NCBI RefSeq assembly: GCF_029958925.1
Contig: NZ_CP124616.1
Span: 1,178,001 to 1,242,000, forward strand
DNA length: 64,000 nt
DNA from: Tropicibacter oceani
GTDB lineage: Bacteria; Pseudomonadota; Alphaproteobacteria; Rhodobacterales; Rhodobacteraceae
Direction: 5' to 3'
The notes under the pieces were generated by a model, which worked only from the letters and a program-made list of their open reading frames with translations, was not told where the DNA came from and did no database searches. Both the position numbers and the translations under genes were made by a program. Positions 1 through 10,644 of this stretch are shown one piece after another; within the stretch, counting starts at the first letter, position 1, and each line of letters begins with the position of its first letter.

Positions 1-1
1 G

Positions 2-496
2 TCGGGCGAACCTTTGGACGAGCTTTACGAACAGCTTGGCCCCGAACCCAGCGGGCGGGCGCAGCGCGTCTTTGCCGCCGGCATGACGGAATGGCGACGT
101 TCGCACCGCGAGGATGGCGGGCTGATCGCCAATGCCCAAAGCCGAATCGACCGCAGCATGGACGTGGCCATCCAGAAAGAGGCCGAAGAGCTGCAAAAAG
201 GTCTGCCGGTGCTGGCCACCGTCGGGTCGACCGCACCCTTTGTCGGCCTGTTCGGGACGGTCTTTGGCATCATGCACGCCTTTATCGAGATCGCGTCGCA
301 GCAGAACACCTCGCTTGTGGTCGTGGCCCCCGGCATCGCCGAGGCGCTGCTGGCCACCGGTCTGGGCCTGATGGCAGCGATCCCGGCCGTTATCTTCTAC
401 AACAAGTTCAATGCGGACAGCGACCGCATCCTTGGCGGCTATGAGGCCTTTGCCGACGAATTCGCCACCATCCTTTCGCGCCAGCTGGATTCCTGA
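2..496 (+). CDS. tolQ: TolQ, C-terminal part (5' end outside window)
   Basis: Inner-membrane proton-channel subunit of the Tol-Pal system, which with TolR energises TolA to constrict the outer membrane during division. The frame is open from base 2, so the start lies upstream; about 164 codons are visible. The MotA/TolQ/ExbB proton-channel signature is clear: GLPVLATVGSTAPFVGLFGTV followed by the last membrane helix around VVAPGIAEALLATGLGLMAA. The tolR start follows the stop after 3 bases, which indicates translational coupling. ExbB is the alternative, but the tolR-tolA-tolB-pal genes downstream settle it as TolQ. Confidence 0.93.
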   Translation, partial: SGEPLDELYEQLGPEPSGRAQRVFAAGMTEWRRSHREDGGLIANAQSRIDRSMDVAIQKEAEELQKGLPVLATVGSTAPFVGLFGTVFGIMHAFIEIASQQNTSLVVVAPGIAEALLATGLGLMAAIPAVIFYNKFNADSDRILGGYEAFADEFATILSRQLDS

Positions 497-499
497 GCC

Positions 500-979
500 A
501 TGGGCGCCGGGGTCATGAAAAACGGCGGGGGTGGCAGCCGCCGCAGGCGTCGCCGCAGGGGCGGCAGCAGCCAGGCCATGTCCGAAATCAACGTCACGCC
601 CTTTGTGGACGTGATGCTGGTGCTTTTGATCATCTTCATGGTGGCCGCGCCTTTGCTGACGGTTGGGGTTCCGGTGGAATTGCCCAAGACCGCCGCGCAG
701 GCCCTGCCGCAGGAAACCGAAGAACCGCTGACCGTGACGATTTCCGCCGAGGGCACCGTTCTTCTGCAATCGACCGAGATCAGCCGCGAGGACCTGGTGC
801 CGCGCCTGCGTGCCATCGCCGCCGAGCGCAGCGATGACCGCGTTTATTTGCGCGCCGACGGGTCGGTGACTTACGAAGAAGTGGCCCAGATCATGGGCGC
901 GCTGAACGCGGGCGGCTTTTCCTCGATCGGTCTTGTGACGGACATTGGTGGTCCGGCCCTGAACGGCACGGGTCAGTAG
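500..979 (+). CDS. tolR: TolR, ExbD/TolR family
   Basis: Second channel subunit of Tol-Pal: one membrane helix and a periplasmic domain. At 159 aa it has the usual family length. It begins with a basic stretch (RRRRRRR near residues 15-21), then the family motif MSEINVTPFVDVMLVLLIIF, in which the Asp of FVDVMLVLL is the proton-path residue. The ATG at 500 is 3 bases after the tolQ stop; a second in-frame ATG lies at 515 and cannot be excluded. It sits between tolQ and tolA in the conserved order. Confidence 0.93.
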   Translation: MGAGVMKNGGGGSRRRRRRRGGSSQAMSEINVTPFVDVMLVLLIIFMVAAPLLTVGVPVELPKTAAQALPQETEEPLTVTISAEGTVLLQSTEISREDLVPRLRAIAAERSDDRVYLRADGSVTYEEVAQIMGALNAGGFSSIGLVTDIGGPALNGTGQ

Positions 980-987
980 GGGCCATC

Positions 988-2139
988 GTGACGAAGGGTC
1001 AGTACATATCCGCCGGTGCCCACGGCCTTGCGATCCTGTGGCTTTTGTTCGGGGGGCTTTTCCGCGCCAACCCGCCCGAGGTCGAGGTGGCCGACGTCAC
1101 GGTATTGTCCGAAGCTGAATTCGCCGCGCTGACCCAGCCGGTGCTGTCCGCGCCGCCGCCGGAGCCGGCCCCCGTCCGCCCCAGCCCCAGACCCGAACCC
1201 GCGCCCGAGCCCGTACCGGAACCCCAACCGGCGCCAGAACCGACCCCTGCGCCAGAACCGACCCCTGCGCCGGAACCGACCCCTGTCGCCCCCGCGCCCG
1301 AACCCGAACCGGAGCCTGCGCCGCCGGCCTTGCCGCCGGTCGAGGCTGCTCCGCCGCCGCCCGAGCCGACACCCCCCGAAGTGACCCCGCCGCCGGTTCT
1401 GGCGCCCGATGCCTCGGTGCGGCCGAAACCGCGCCCGGCGCAGCGCGTCGCCGCAGAACCCGTGGCCCCGCCCGAAACCGACACAACCGTTGCCGACGAG
1501 GTCCAGCAGGCCGCCGAGCCCGACGCCGTTTCCCCCGAACCGGCAGAAGAGTCGCAAGAGGCCACCGCCCCCGAGGAGGCGGCAACCGAAATCGTGACCG
1601 AGGCTGAAAAACCCTCGGGCAGCCTGGCACCGCCCAGCAGTCCGCGTCCCAAGACACGGCCCGCTGCCGCGACGGCTGCGGCTGCGGCTGCAGGCCCGGC
1701 CTCGGAAACACCGCCCAAACCCGCCGAGCCGGCCGCCGAGCCGGAGACCGACACCGCCGATGCCGTGGCCGCCGCCCTGGCCGAGGCGCTTTCGGGCGGA
1801 TCAGAGCCCGCCGCCCCCGCCGGCCCGCCGCTGACACGCGGCGAGCAGGAGGGCCTGCGGGTCGCCGTGCAAAAGTGCTGGAACGTCGATGTCGGCTCTG
1901 CCGCGGCTTCGGTCGTGGTGACGGTCGGGCTTGAGATGGATCGCAGCGGCAAGGTCGTGGACCTCAGGATGATCAGCGCGTCCGGCGGATCGGGCGCGGC
2001 GGTCGAAACCGCCTTTCAGGCGGCGCGCCGTGCCGTGCTGCGCTGCCAGGCTGACGGGTATGACCTGCCTGATGACAAGTACGACCACTGGCGCCAGATC
2101 GAAATTACCTTCAATCCCGCCGACATGCGCCTGAGATAG
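988..2139 (+). CDS. tolA: TolA-like periplasm-spanning protein
   Basis: Connects the TolQR motor to Pal and TolB at the outer membrane. The 383-aa product starts at a GTG 8 bases after the tolR stop. One membrane helix near residues 8-26 (GAHGLAILWLLFGGLF) is followed by about 250 residues of Pro/Glu/Ala-rich sequence with PAPEPT repeats, then a compact C-terminal domain from about residue 285 (LTRGEQEGLRVAVQKCWN) with the TonB/TolA-like fold and cysteines at about 297 and 354. The low-complexity linker replaces the Ala/Lys/Glu helix of the E. coli protein, as is common in alphaproteobacteria. Annotation pipelines may call it 'energy transducer TonB' instead; position supports TolA. Confidence 0.85.
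   Translation: MTKGQYISAGAHGLAILWLLFGGLFRANPPEVEVADVTVLSEAEFAALTQPVLSAPPPEPAPVRPSPRPEPAPEPVPEPQPAPEPTPAPEPTPAPEPTPVAPAPEPEPEPAPPALPPVEAAPPPPEPTPPEVTPPPVLAPDASVRPKPRPAQRVAAEPVAPPETDTTVADEVQQAAEPDAVSPEPAEESQEATAPEEAATEIVTEAEKPSGSLAPPSSPRPKTRPAAATAAAAAAGPASETPPKPAEPAAEPETDTADAVAAALAEALSGGSEPAAPAGPPLTRGEQEGLRVAVQKCWNVDVGSAAASVVVTVGLEMDRSGKVVDLRMISASGGSGAAVETAFQAARRAVLRCQADGYDLPDDKYDHWRQIEITFNPADMRLR
1231..1284 (+). repeat. Three 18-bp tandem repeats in tolA linker
   Basis: The unit gcgccagaaccgacccct occurs three times head to tail, the third copy with a single a-to-g change. It encodes APEPTP repeats within the proline-rich linker of TolA. An 18-bp unit keeps the frame, so copy number can change linker length without breaking the gene. 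Confidence 0.9.
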
Positions 2140-2298
2140 GCCTGAAATGAGCAATAAATGAGCAATAACCCGCGCAAATTCCCCGCGACCGACGCCGCCT
2201 ATGGTGTTTTGCAGTGGCGCAAATCCGCGTATGCTGCGCTAAAGCGGGCGCAGACCCGCTCGGACAGCAATGAGCAGCCCCCCAAGGAGGGAAACAGG

Positions 2299-3633
2299 AT
2301 GATGCATCGCCTTGCCAGCTTGATGATCGGCGCGGTTGCGCTGGTCTTGATCCTTGGTGCCTCTGGCGCCACGGCGCAGACCGGCCCGCTGAGGATCGAG
2401 ATCACCGAAGGCGTCGTCGAACCGATGCCCTACGCGGTGCCGAATTTCGTCGCCGAAACCGCGGATGCCCAGCAATACGCCGAACAGATCAGCCGCGTCA
2501 TCGCCGATGACCTGACCGGCACCGGCCTGTTCCGCGAAATCCCCCGCGAGGCGCATATCAGCACGGTGGCCAGCTTTGGCGCCCCCATCCAGTATGCCGA
2601 CTGGAAGGCGATCAATTCGCAGGCCCTGATCACCGGCGCGGTCAGCACCGACGGCGCCGGCAAGGTCATCGTCAAGTTCCGCGTCTGGGACGTCTTTGCC
2701 GGGGCCGAGCTGGGGCAGGGCATGCAATTCGCCGCCACCGCCGATGGTTGGCGCCGCCTTGCGCACAAGGTGGCCGACCAGGTCTATGCCCGCCTGACCG
2801 GTGAAGACCCCTATTTCGACAGCCGTGTTGTCTTTGTCTCGGAAACCGGGCCGAAGAATGCGCGCGCCAAACGGCTTGCCATCATGGATTATGACGGCGC
2901 CAGCGTGCAGTACCTGACCGGATCGGATGCCATCGTCCTGGCGCCGCGCTTTTCGCCTGCGGGCGACCGCGTGCTGTATACCAGCTATGAAACCGGCCAG
3001 CCGCGCATTCACGTGCTGAACGTTGGCGATGTGCAAAGCCGGATCTTCCAGACCAGCGAAGGCGTGATGAGCTTTGCACCGCGTTTTTCGCCCGATGGCC
3101 GCACCGTGATCTATTCGCTGACCAACGGGTCGAACACCGACATCTTTGCGATGGACATCGCCAGCGGCGCGTCGCGCCAGCTGACATTTGCCCCGTCGAT
3201 CGAAACCGCGCCCAGTTATTCGCCCGACGGCAGCCGCATCGTCTTTGAAAGCGACCGGTCCGGATCGCAGCAGCTGTATATCATGCCGGCGCAGGGCGGC
3301 GATGCCACCCGCATCAGCTTTGGCGAAGGGCGCTATGGCACCCCGGTCTGGTCACCGCGCGGCGATCAGGTGGCCTTTACCAAGCAGAACGCAGGCCGGT
3401 TCCACATTGGCGTCATGCGCACCGATGGCAGCGAAGAGCGCCTGCTCACGGCGTCGTTCCTTGACGAAGGCCCGACATGGGCGCCCAATGGCCGGGTGAT
3501 CATGTTTGCCCGCGAAACCCAAGGCGCGGATGGCGCATCGGCGCTGTATTCGGTGGATATTTCGGGGCGCAACCTGAAGCGGGTGCGTACCCCGGCAGGC
3601 GCGTCGGACCCCAGCTGGGGACCGCTGCAATAG
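2299..3633 (+). CDS. tolB: TolB, Tol-Pal beta-propeller protein
   Basis: Periplasmic protein that binds Pal and the TolA C-terminus and controls Pal mobility during constriction. The start at 2299 is preceded by aaggagg at 2284-2290; a second ATG follows at once (2302). The reading frame is open further upstream to 2158, but that segment has no signal peptide. From 2299 there is a Sec signal ([19 protein letters not shown]), a TolB N-terminal domain ([21 protein letters not shown]) and WD40-like repeats of the PD40 type ([37 protein letters not shown]). About 444 aa, normal for the family. Confidence 0.95.
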   Translation: MMHRLASLMIGAVALVLILGASGATAQTGPLRIEITEGVVEPMPYAVPNFVAETADAQQYAEQISRVIADDLTGTGLFREIPREAHISTVASFGAPIQYADWKAINSQALITGAVSTDGAGKVIVKFRVWDVFAGAELGQGMQFAATADGWRRLAHKVADQVYARLTGEDPYFDSRVVFVSETGPKNARAKRLAIMDYDGASVQYLTGSDAIVLAPRFSPAGDRVLYTSYETGQPRIHVLNVGDVQSRIFQTSEGVMSFAPRFSPDGRTVIYSLTNGSNTDIFAMDIASGASRQLTFAPSIETAPSYSPDGSRIVFESDRSGSQQLYIMPAQGGDATRISFGEGRYGTPVWSPRGDQVAFTKQNAGRFHIGVMRTDGSEERLLTASFLDEGPTWAPNGRVIMFARETQGADGASALYSVDISGRNLKRVRTPAGASDPSWGPLQ

Positions 3634-3719
3634 GTGGAAACACGGGAACTTTCCCAGGTGTGCAGGTTGTGGTAGCCTGCGCGCAAAAGCAAAAGCACAT
3701 GAATGAGCAGGACAGACAG

Positions 3720-4250
3720 ATGACACATCTTACCAAGGCAGTATTGCTGATTGCCGCGCTGGCGGTTTCGGCCTGTACCAATCCCAACCGCTTTGGCGAC
3801 GGGGACGGCGGCGCAGGTGCGGGCGCAGGGGCCGGAACCGGCATCGACAGCGGCTATCTGCCGGGCAGCGCCAGCGATCCCACCTCGGCGGCCTATTTCC
3901 AGCAGTCCATCGGCGACCGCGTGTTCTTTGCCGTCGACCAGTCGACCCTGTCGCCCGAGGCCCGCGCCACCCTGGACCAGCAGGCCCAGTGGCTGATGAC
4001 CAACTCGGACTACCTGGCCGTGATCGAAGGCCACGCCGACGAACAGGGCACCCGCGAATACAACATCGCGCTGGGCGCACGCCGCGCCAACGCGGTGATG
4101 GAATACCTGACATCGCGCGGCATCCCGTCGAGCCGCCTGAAGTTCATCAGCTACGGCAAGGAACGCCCGGTCGAGGTGTGTTCGGTCGAAAGCTGCTATG
4201 CCAAGAACCGTCGCGCCGTGACGGTGATTTCCATGGGCATCGGGAGCTAA
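3720..4250 (+). CDS. pal: Pal, peptidoglycan-associated lipoprotein
   Basis: Outer-membrane lipoprotein that binds peptidoglycan through its OmpA-type domain and interacts with TolA and TolB. From the chosen ATG the product is 176 aa with signal peptide and lipobox (LIAALAVSAC, lipidated Cys at about residue 19). A Gly/Ala-rich spacer (GGAGAGAGAGTG) leads to the OmpA domain, with the characteristic GHADEQGTREYNIALGARRA containing the Asp and Arg that contact diaminopimelate. An in-frame ATG at 3699 would add seven residues in front of the signal peptide and is less likely. Confidence 0.95.
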   Translation: MTHLTKAVLLIAALAVSACTNPNRFGDGDGGAGAGAGAGTGIDSGYLPGSASDPTSAAYFQQSIGDRVFFAVDQSTLSPEARATLDQQAQWLMTNSDYLAVIEGHADEQGTREYNIALGARRANAVMEYLTSRGIPSSRLKFISYGKERPVEVCSVESCYAKNRRAVTVISMGIGS

Positions 4251-4253
4251 ACC

Positions 4254-5090
4254 TTGATCCGCCGCGCCGTTCTTGCCCTTTGTGTGACGCTGGCCGCGGG
4301 CCTTGCCCAGGCTCAGCAAAGCGAAACCCTTGCCGATATCCGTCAGGACATCGCCATCCTGAATGGTGAGCTGCAACGGCTCAAGCAAGAGCTGAACACA
4401 ACCGGCAGCAGCGGCGTGGCCATAGGGGGCAGCGCGCTGGACCGTCTGAACGCCATCGAAGCCGAGCTTCAGCGCGTGACCTCCAAGACCGAACAGCTGC
4501 AGTTCCGCATCGACACCATCGTCAAGGACGGCACCAACCGCCTTGGCGATCTGGACTTCCGCGTCTGCGAGGCGTTGCCGGGCTGCGATCTGGGCACCAT
4601 TGGCCAGACCCTGCCGCTGGGCGGCGAAGCGGTGGCCGCAGCCCCCGCGCAGCCTGCAACGCCGCCGCCGGGCACCGATGCACTGCCCGCGCATCAGGGC
4701 GAACTGGCGGTCAGCGAAGAGGCCGATTTCCTGGCCGCGCAAAAGGCGTTGAACGATGGCGATTTCGCCGCGGCCGCGCAATTGTTTGCGCAGTACCGCG
4801 AAGTTTATCCCATGGGGCCGCTCGAAGCCTCGGCGCTGGTGGCCGAGGGCCGCGCGCTTGAAGGGCAGGGCGATATCCGCGAGGCTGCCCGCCGTTTCCT
4901 GAACGCCTATTCCGGCTTTCCCGATGATCCCATTGCCCCCGAGGCGCTTTGGCGCCTAGGCACGACTTTGGCCGCGCTTGGCAGCACCCCCGAGGCCTGC
5001 GTGACCCTGGCCGAACTGGGCCAGCGCTACCCCGGGTCCGAATACGTGCAAAAGGCCGCAGACAGTCGGGCGGCCCTGGGCTGCCAGTGA
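4254..5090 (+). CDS. cpoB: CpoB/YbgF, Tol-Pal-associated TPR protein
   Basis: Periplasmic protein that coordinates peptidoglycan synthesis with outer-membrane constriction in E. coli. It starts at a TTG 3 bases after the pal stop, with signal peptide RRAVLALCVTLAAGLAQAQ. An N-terminal coiled coil (DIRQDIAILNGELQRLKQEL and ELQRVTSKTEQLQFRID) is the trimerisation part. A Pro/Ala linker follows, then TPR repeats over the last 120 residues (DFLAAQKALNDGDFAAAAQL, ALWRLGTTLAALGSTPEACV). Length 278 aa. The stop overlaps the tilS start. Confidence 0.92.
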   Translation: MIRRAVLALCVTLAAGLAQAQQSETLADIRQDIAILNGELQRLKQELNTTGSSGVAIGGSALDRLNAIEAELQRVTSKTEQLQFRIDTIVKDGTNRLGDLDFRVCEALPGCDLGTIGQTLPLGGEAVAAAPAQPATPPPGTDALPAHQGELAVSEEADFLAAQKALNDGDFAAAAQLFAQYREVYPMGPLEASALVAEGRALEGQGDIREAARRFLNAYSGFPDDPIAPEALWRLGTTLAALGSTPEACVTLAELGQRYPGSEYVQKAADSRAALGCQ

Positions 5091-6424
5091 CGACGGGCGC
5101 AAGCCTGAACCAGCGTTTCGCCGATGCCATGGGCCAGTTGCTTGGCCCGGATTTCCCGACCGATATCGCTTTGGCCGTTTCGGGCGGGGGCGACAGCATG
5201 GCGATGCTGACGCTTGCGCACAACTGGGCGCATCGCTGGGGCACCCGGCTGTGGGTGGTGACTGTGGACCACGGGCTGCGCCCCGAGGCCGCGGCCGAGG
5301 CAGCGATGGTCGCCGAAGAATGCCGCCTGCTTGGCCACCCCCACGCAACCCTGCGCTGGCATTGGGATGGTACCGGCAACAAGATGGATCAGGCGCGCCG
5401 CGCCCGGCTGGACCTGATCGACCGTTGGCGGGGCGGGCTGCAACACGTTCTGATGGCGCATACCCGCGATGACGTGGCCGAAACCTTTCTGATGCGCTTG
5501 AAGCGCGGCTCTGGTGTCGATGGGCTGTCTGCCATGGTGGACAAGCGCGCTTTGCCTGGGCGTGACGGTCCGCTTGCCGATGCTGACCGTGACGGGGCGC
5601 GCCCCCCTGGGGAAAGGTCGCCCAATTGGCAGGTGATCCGCCCCTGTCTGGACATGGCCCGGTCCGAACTGCGTCATTACCTGCGCACGCTGCAAGGCCG
5701 GTGGGTCGAGGATCCGTCGAACGATGACCCAGCCTATGACCGCGTCCAGATGCGCCGCCTTTTGGAGGTTCTGGAAGCCGAGGGCTTTGACCGCAAGGGG
5801 CTGGCCGACACGGCGCATCGCTTGCGGCAAGACCGGCAGGCGCTGTCGGTGCGGGCCGCGCAGGTCTGGCAGAGCGCCGGGCGCGAGGACCCCGCTGGCG
5901 TGCTGTCGCTGGCCCCGGGGTGGTTCGATCACGTGGAAACGACCACGCGGCGGCGGCTGTTGGGGATGGCGCTTCGATACGTGGCAGCGGCGGAATACGG
6001 CCCAAGGGCCGAACCGTTGGACAGCTTGCTTGCAACCGTCACCGCGGGCGGCGGCGGCACCCTGCACGGCGTCGAAGCCGCCTACGTCAAAGGCCGGTTG
6101 ACCCTGTTTCGCGAATACGCGGCAGTTGCAGATTCCGGCGTCGTGGTTGGGGATGGCCAGTTGTGGGATGGTCGGTGGCAGGTTTCCTGCCCTGATTACA
6201 ACGGCTTGCACCTGCGCGCCCTGGGGCCGGAAGGCTGGCGGCAGGCCGGCGAGAAACCGGCAGGCAGCGTGCCCCACCGCGTTGCGCTGTCGCTTCCGGC
6301 GATCTGGAGGGGCGATCGGCTGGTGGCCTGCGACGCGCTGGGTGTCGGACCCGGCGGAACCACGCATCTGTGCCCGATGGGGCAACAGACGACTGGCTTC
6401 AAAGCTTTCCTTCTTTCGCATTGA
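5087..6424 (+). CDS. tilS: tRNA(Ile)-lysidine synthetase TilS
   Basis: Ligates lysine to C34 of the CAU-anticodon isoleucine tRNA so that it reads AUA; essential in most bacteria. The PP-loop ATP site is AVSGGGDSMAML near residue 22. The start is placed at GTG 5087, which overlaps the cpoB stop by 3 bases; the frame is open upstream to 4949 only inside cpoB. Product 445 aa with core motifs VDHGLR, MAHTRDDVAETFLMRL and the VEDPSNDD substrate loop, then a weaker C-terminal region. The cpoB-tilS-ftsH order is common in alphaproteobacteria. Confidence 0.93.
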   Translation: MTTGASLNQRFADAMGQLLGPDFPTDIALAVSGGGDSMAMLTLAHNWAHRWGTRLWVVTVDHGLRPEAAAEAAMVAEECRLLGHPHATLRWHWDGTGNKMDQARRARLDLIDRWRGGLQHVLMAHTRDDVAETFLMRLKRGSGVDGLSAMVDKRALPGRDGPLADADRDGARPPGERSPNWQVIRPCLDMARSELRHYLRTLQGRWVEDPSNDDPAYDRVQMRRLLEVLEAEGFDRKGLADTAHRLRQDRQALSVRAAQVWQSAGREDPAGVLSLAPGWFDHVETTTRRRLLGMALRYVAAAEYGPRAEPLDSLLATVTAGGGGTLHGVEAAYVKGRLTLFREYAAVADSGVVVGDGQLWDGRWQVSCPDYNGLHLRALGPEGWRQAGEKPAGSVPHRVALSLPAIWRGDRLVACDALGVGPGGTTHLCPMGQQTTGFKAFLLSH

Positions 6425-6501
6425 ACCGGCTGGTTTGATGGCTATGTTACACGGCAACGCGTCCACTCAGGCGCAATTTCGCTTTTCAAAGGAGTTTTCC
6501 C

Positions 6502-8421
<1,920 letters not shown>

Positions 8422-8445
8422 GCCTTCCTGAGAACAGATCAAACG

Positions 8446-8476
8446 CCCCCGGCGCCGCAAGGCTCCGGGGGTTTTT
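8446..8476 (+). terminator. Intrinsic terminator after ftsH
   Basis: CCCCCGG (8446-8452) pairs with CCGGGGG (8465-8471), enclosing an inner GCC/GGC pair closed by a GCAA tetraloop, and a TTTTT tract follows. It lies 24 bases after the ftsH stop and closes the tol-tilS-ftsH block. Confidence 0.9.
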
Positions 8477-8589
8477 CATGTCGCGGCGGATTGATCAAAA
8501 TCAACGCTGCGCAGGGGTGGCGGGCCTAACCTGACGGTATCGCGGCATGGCCTTTGATGGCACCGCGACTGACCTGGAAGGGGGCTTTG

Positions 8590-8967
8590 ATGTTCAGAAC
8601 AACTTTTGCTGCCACAGCTTTGGGGGGCGCGCTGTTGTTGGCGGGCTGTGCCCAGCCGACTGTCGGTGTGATCTATGCCGACCCTGTGTTTGACAAATTG
8701 GGGAATCCTTCGTGTCGCCCCGGTGATATGCCCGTCGGGGGCATGTATACCGCCGATCTGCCGATCTGCGCCGTGATCAGCGCGCCGGCGGGGACTGCGG
8801 CCGTCGTTGACAGCGATGGCGACGGCATTCCCGATGCGCAGGACCCGGACCCCTATACACCGGACGCGCCGGACGATGGCACCGACGATGGTGACGGCAG
8901 CGAAAACCGCCACCGCTTTACCAACGAAGAACAGGAACGGACCAACACCCAGACCTCGGGGGGGTGA
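8590..8967 (+). CDS. Small lipoprotein with Asp-rich calcium-type motif
   Basis: The 125-aa product starts at ATG 8590 behind gaaggggg. It has a lipoprotein signal (TALGGALLLAGC, lipidation Cys at about 18). In the C-terminal half, DSDGDGIPDAQDPDP matches the thrombospondin type-3 / EF-like calcium-binding pattern, followed by an acidic tail (DAPDDGTDDGDGSE). It stands alone between the ftsH terminator and another hairpin. Function unknown; a calcium-binding envelope lipoprotein is inferred from the motif only. Confidence 0.75.
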   Translation: MFRTTFAATALGGALLLAGCAQPTVGVIYADPVFDKLGNPSCRPGDMPVGGMYTADLPICAVISAPAGTAAVVDSDGDGIPDAQDPDPYTPDAPDDGTDDGDGSENRHRFTNEEQERTNTQTSGG

Positions 8968-8998
8968 CTATCCGTCCGATGCCATGGGCAAAATGCGG

Positions 8999-9022
8999 CC
9001 GGGCAGGGATGCCCGGTCGTTT
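8999..9022 (+). terminator. Hairpin terminator after the lipoprotein gene
   Basis: CCGGGCA (8999-9005) pairs perfectly with TGCCCGG (9010-9016) around a GGGA loop, followed by tcgttt. It lies about 30 bases after the lipoprotein stop. The U-tract is short, so efficiency is uncertain. Confidence 0.65.
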
Positions 9023-9078
9023 GCATTTGTACCTTTCCCGTCGCTGACTTACCGTCAGCGGACAACCACGAGGCTGCG

Positions 9079-9861
9079 ATGACTCAAACCGATTGGAACC
9101 CCGGCGTATATGCCCGCTATGCGGACCTGCGGCTGCGCCCGGCGCTGGATCTTCTGGCGCGTGTGCCGGATCTGCCCGATGGCGTGGGGTATGACCTGGG
9201 CTGCGGCAGCGGCGTGGTTGGCCCGATGCTGCGCGGCCGCCTGGGCGCGCGGCGGTTGGTGGGGGTCGAAAACTCACCCGCGATGCTGGAACAGGCCCGC
9301 GCCGCCGGTGCCTATGACGACATGATCGCGGCGGACCTTGCCACCTGGAACCCTAAGGCGCCTGCCGCGCTGCTTTATTCCAACGCCGCGCTGCATTGGG
9401 TCAAGGATCACCGCGCGTTTCTGCCCCGGCTGGTCGGTCAGTTGCTGCCGGGCGGCACGCTGGCGGTTCAAGTCCCGCATCAGAACAACGCCCCGTCGCA
9501 TCGGCTGTGGTTGAACCTTGCGGACGAGATGTTCCCCGGGCGGGTCGATCACGCGGCGCTGCCGGCTGTGCTGCTGCCGGCCGAGTATCATCATCTGCTG
9601 TCGCCGCTGGGCCGTTTTGATCTGTGGGAAACCGAGTATTACCAATTGCTGCAGCCCACGGACGAAGGCCACCCCGTACGGCTGTTTTCCGAGGCAACCT
9701 ATGCCCGCCCGATCCTGCAAGCGCTGGAGCCGGGCGAACAGGCCCAACTGATCGCCGCCTATGAAAGCGTGATCGCCAAGGCCTATCCCTTTTCCGCGGA
9801 CGGATCGGTTCTGTTCCCGTTCCGCAGGATGTTCTTTACCCTGACCCGCACGGCGGGCTGA
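9079..9861 (+). CDS. tam: Trans-aconitate 2-methyltransferase-like protein
   Basis: Class I SAM-dependent methyltransferase, 260 aa. The SAM-binding loop is YDLGCGSGVVGPML near residue 38, followed by VGVENSPAMLEQAR and the motif SNAALHWVKDHRAFLPRL typical of Tam proteins, which methylate trans-aconitate so that it does not inhibit aconitase. The N-terminal WNPGVYARYADLRLRPALDL also fits that family. It is followed after 28 bases by the MOSC gene, possibly co-transcribed. Substrate assignment rests on family resemblance. Confidence 0.82.
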   Translation: MTQTDWNPGVYARYADLRLRPALDLLARVPDLPDGVGYDLGCGSGVVGPMLRGRLGARRLVGVENSPAMLEQARAAGAYDDMIAADLATWNPKAPAALLYSNAALHWVKDHRAFLPRLVGQLLPGGTLAVQVPHQNNAPSHRLWLNLADEMFPGRVDHAALPAVLLPAEYHHLLSPLGRFDLWETEYYQLLQPTDEGHPVRLFSEATYARPILQALEPGEQAQLIAAYESVIAKAYPFSADGSVLFPFRRMFFTLTRTAG

Positions 9862-9889
9862 CCCCGCCATCGCCAAAGGACCGCGCCTA

Positions 9890-10477
9890 ATGCCTGCTCT
9901 CAAACCCACTGATCATTCCGCCGAAGTCATCTGGCTGGGGGTCGTGACCACCATGGACCGACAGGCCTTGCTGTCTGAAACCCGTGATGCGCTGGACCTG
10001 CGGTTTGACGGGATCGACGGGTCTGTTCACGGCGGCTGGACGCGCGAAAGCTGCACCCGGGTCAAATCGCAGTATCCCAAGGGCACCGAAATCCGCAACG
10101 AACGCCAGCTGAGCATCATTTCCGAAGAGGAACTGGCCCAGATCGCCGCCAAGATGGGGTTGGACAGCATCGATCCCGCCCGACTGGGGGCCAATATCGT
10201 GTTGCGCGGGATTGCCGATTTTTCCCATGTTCCGCCGTCGTCGCGGTTGCAGGCGCCGTCGGGGGCGACGGTGACGGTCGACATGCAGAACCGTCCCTGC
10301 CAGTTCCCCGCCAAAAGCATTGAAACCGTGGCCCCCGGGCTGGGCAAAGGCTTCAAACCGGCGGCCGAGGGACGCCGTGGCGTGACCGCCTGGGTGGCGC
10401 GCGAAGGGCTGGTGAAACTGGGCGATCAGATGCGCCTGCACATCCCAGACCAACGCGCCTGGAGGCCCGAGGCCTGA
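9890..10477 (+). CDS. MOSC domain-containing protein
   Basis: A 195-aa protein resembling stand-alone MOSC proteins (molybdenum cofactor sulfurase C-terminal domain), with GSVHGGWTRESCTRVKSQYP near the N-terminus, RNERQLSIISEEELAQIAAKMG and PARLGANIVLRGI in the middle, and QNRPCQFP with the conserved Cys. MOSC proteins handle sulfur for molybdenum cofactors or reduce N-hydroxylated substrates. The xanthine dehydrogenase genes about 18 kb away also need a sulfurated molybdenum cofactor; any link is inference. Confidence 0.82.
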   Translation: MPALKPTDHSAEVIWLGVVTTMDRQALLSETRDALDLRFDGIDGSVHGGWTRESCTRVKSQYPKGTEIRNERQLSIISEEELAQIAAKMGLDSIDPARLGANIVLRGIADFSHVPPSSRLQAPSGATVTVDMQNRPCQFPAKSIETVAPGLGKGFKPAAEGRRGVTAWVAREGLVKLGDQMRLHIPDQRAWRPEA

Positions 10478-10478
10478 C

Positions 10479-10561
10479 GCCTTCGCGCGAAGGCAGTTTC
10501 CGATGCGCACATTTCCGAGCGGCTATGCGTCAGGCTTCGCCGCAAGACGCCTGCGAAATGT
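10479..10561 (+). promoter_or_regulatory. Structured leader upstream of fhs
   Basis: The 167 bases between the MOSC stop and fhs carry nested inverted repeats. First a perfect palindrome GCCTTCGCGCGAAGGC (10479-10494). Then ACATTTC (10509-10515) pairs with GAAATGT (10555-10561), enclosing GCGTC (10527-10531) paired with GACGC (10546-10550), itself enclosing GGC-ttc-GCC. The palindrome could end the upstream transcript; the second structure would lie in the fhs leader. No match to the ZTP/pfl riboswitch core was recognised. Confidence 0.5.
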
Positions 10562-10644
10562 CGGATTCGCTGTGACAGGCGGTCGCGGGCGCCGCTATGT
10601 CTGGGGCCAACGAAAAACCAATTCACCAACGGGATCCCGCTCTG

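Noticed and set aside
3553-3571. Further copy of the GGATATTTC palindromic-element core in tolB
   Set aside because: It encodes the conserved VDISG of the propeller and lacks the neighbouring hairpin, so it is chance.
10478-10644. ZTP (pfl) riboswitch before fhs
   Set aside because: This class is common before fhs, but its conserved core was not found; only generic nested hairpins are visible.
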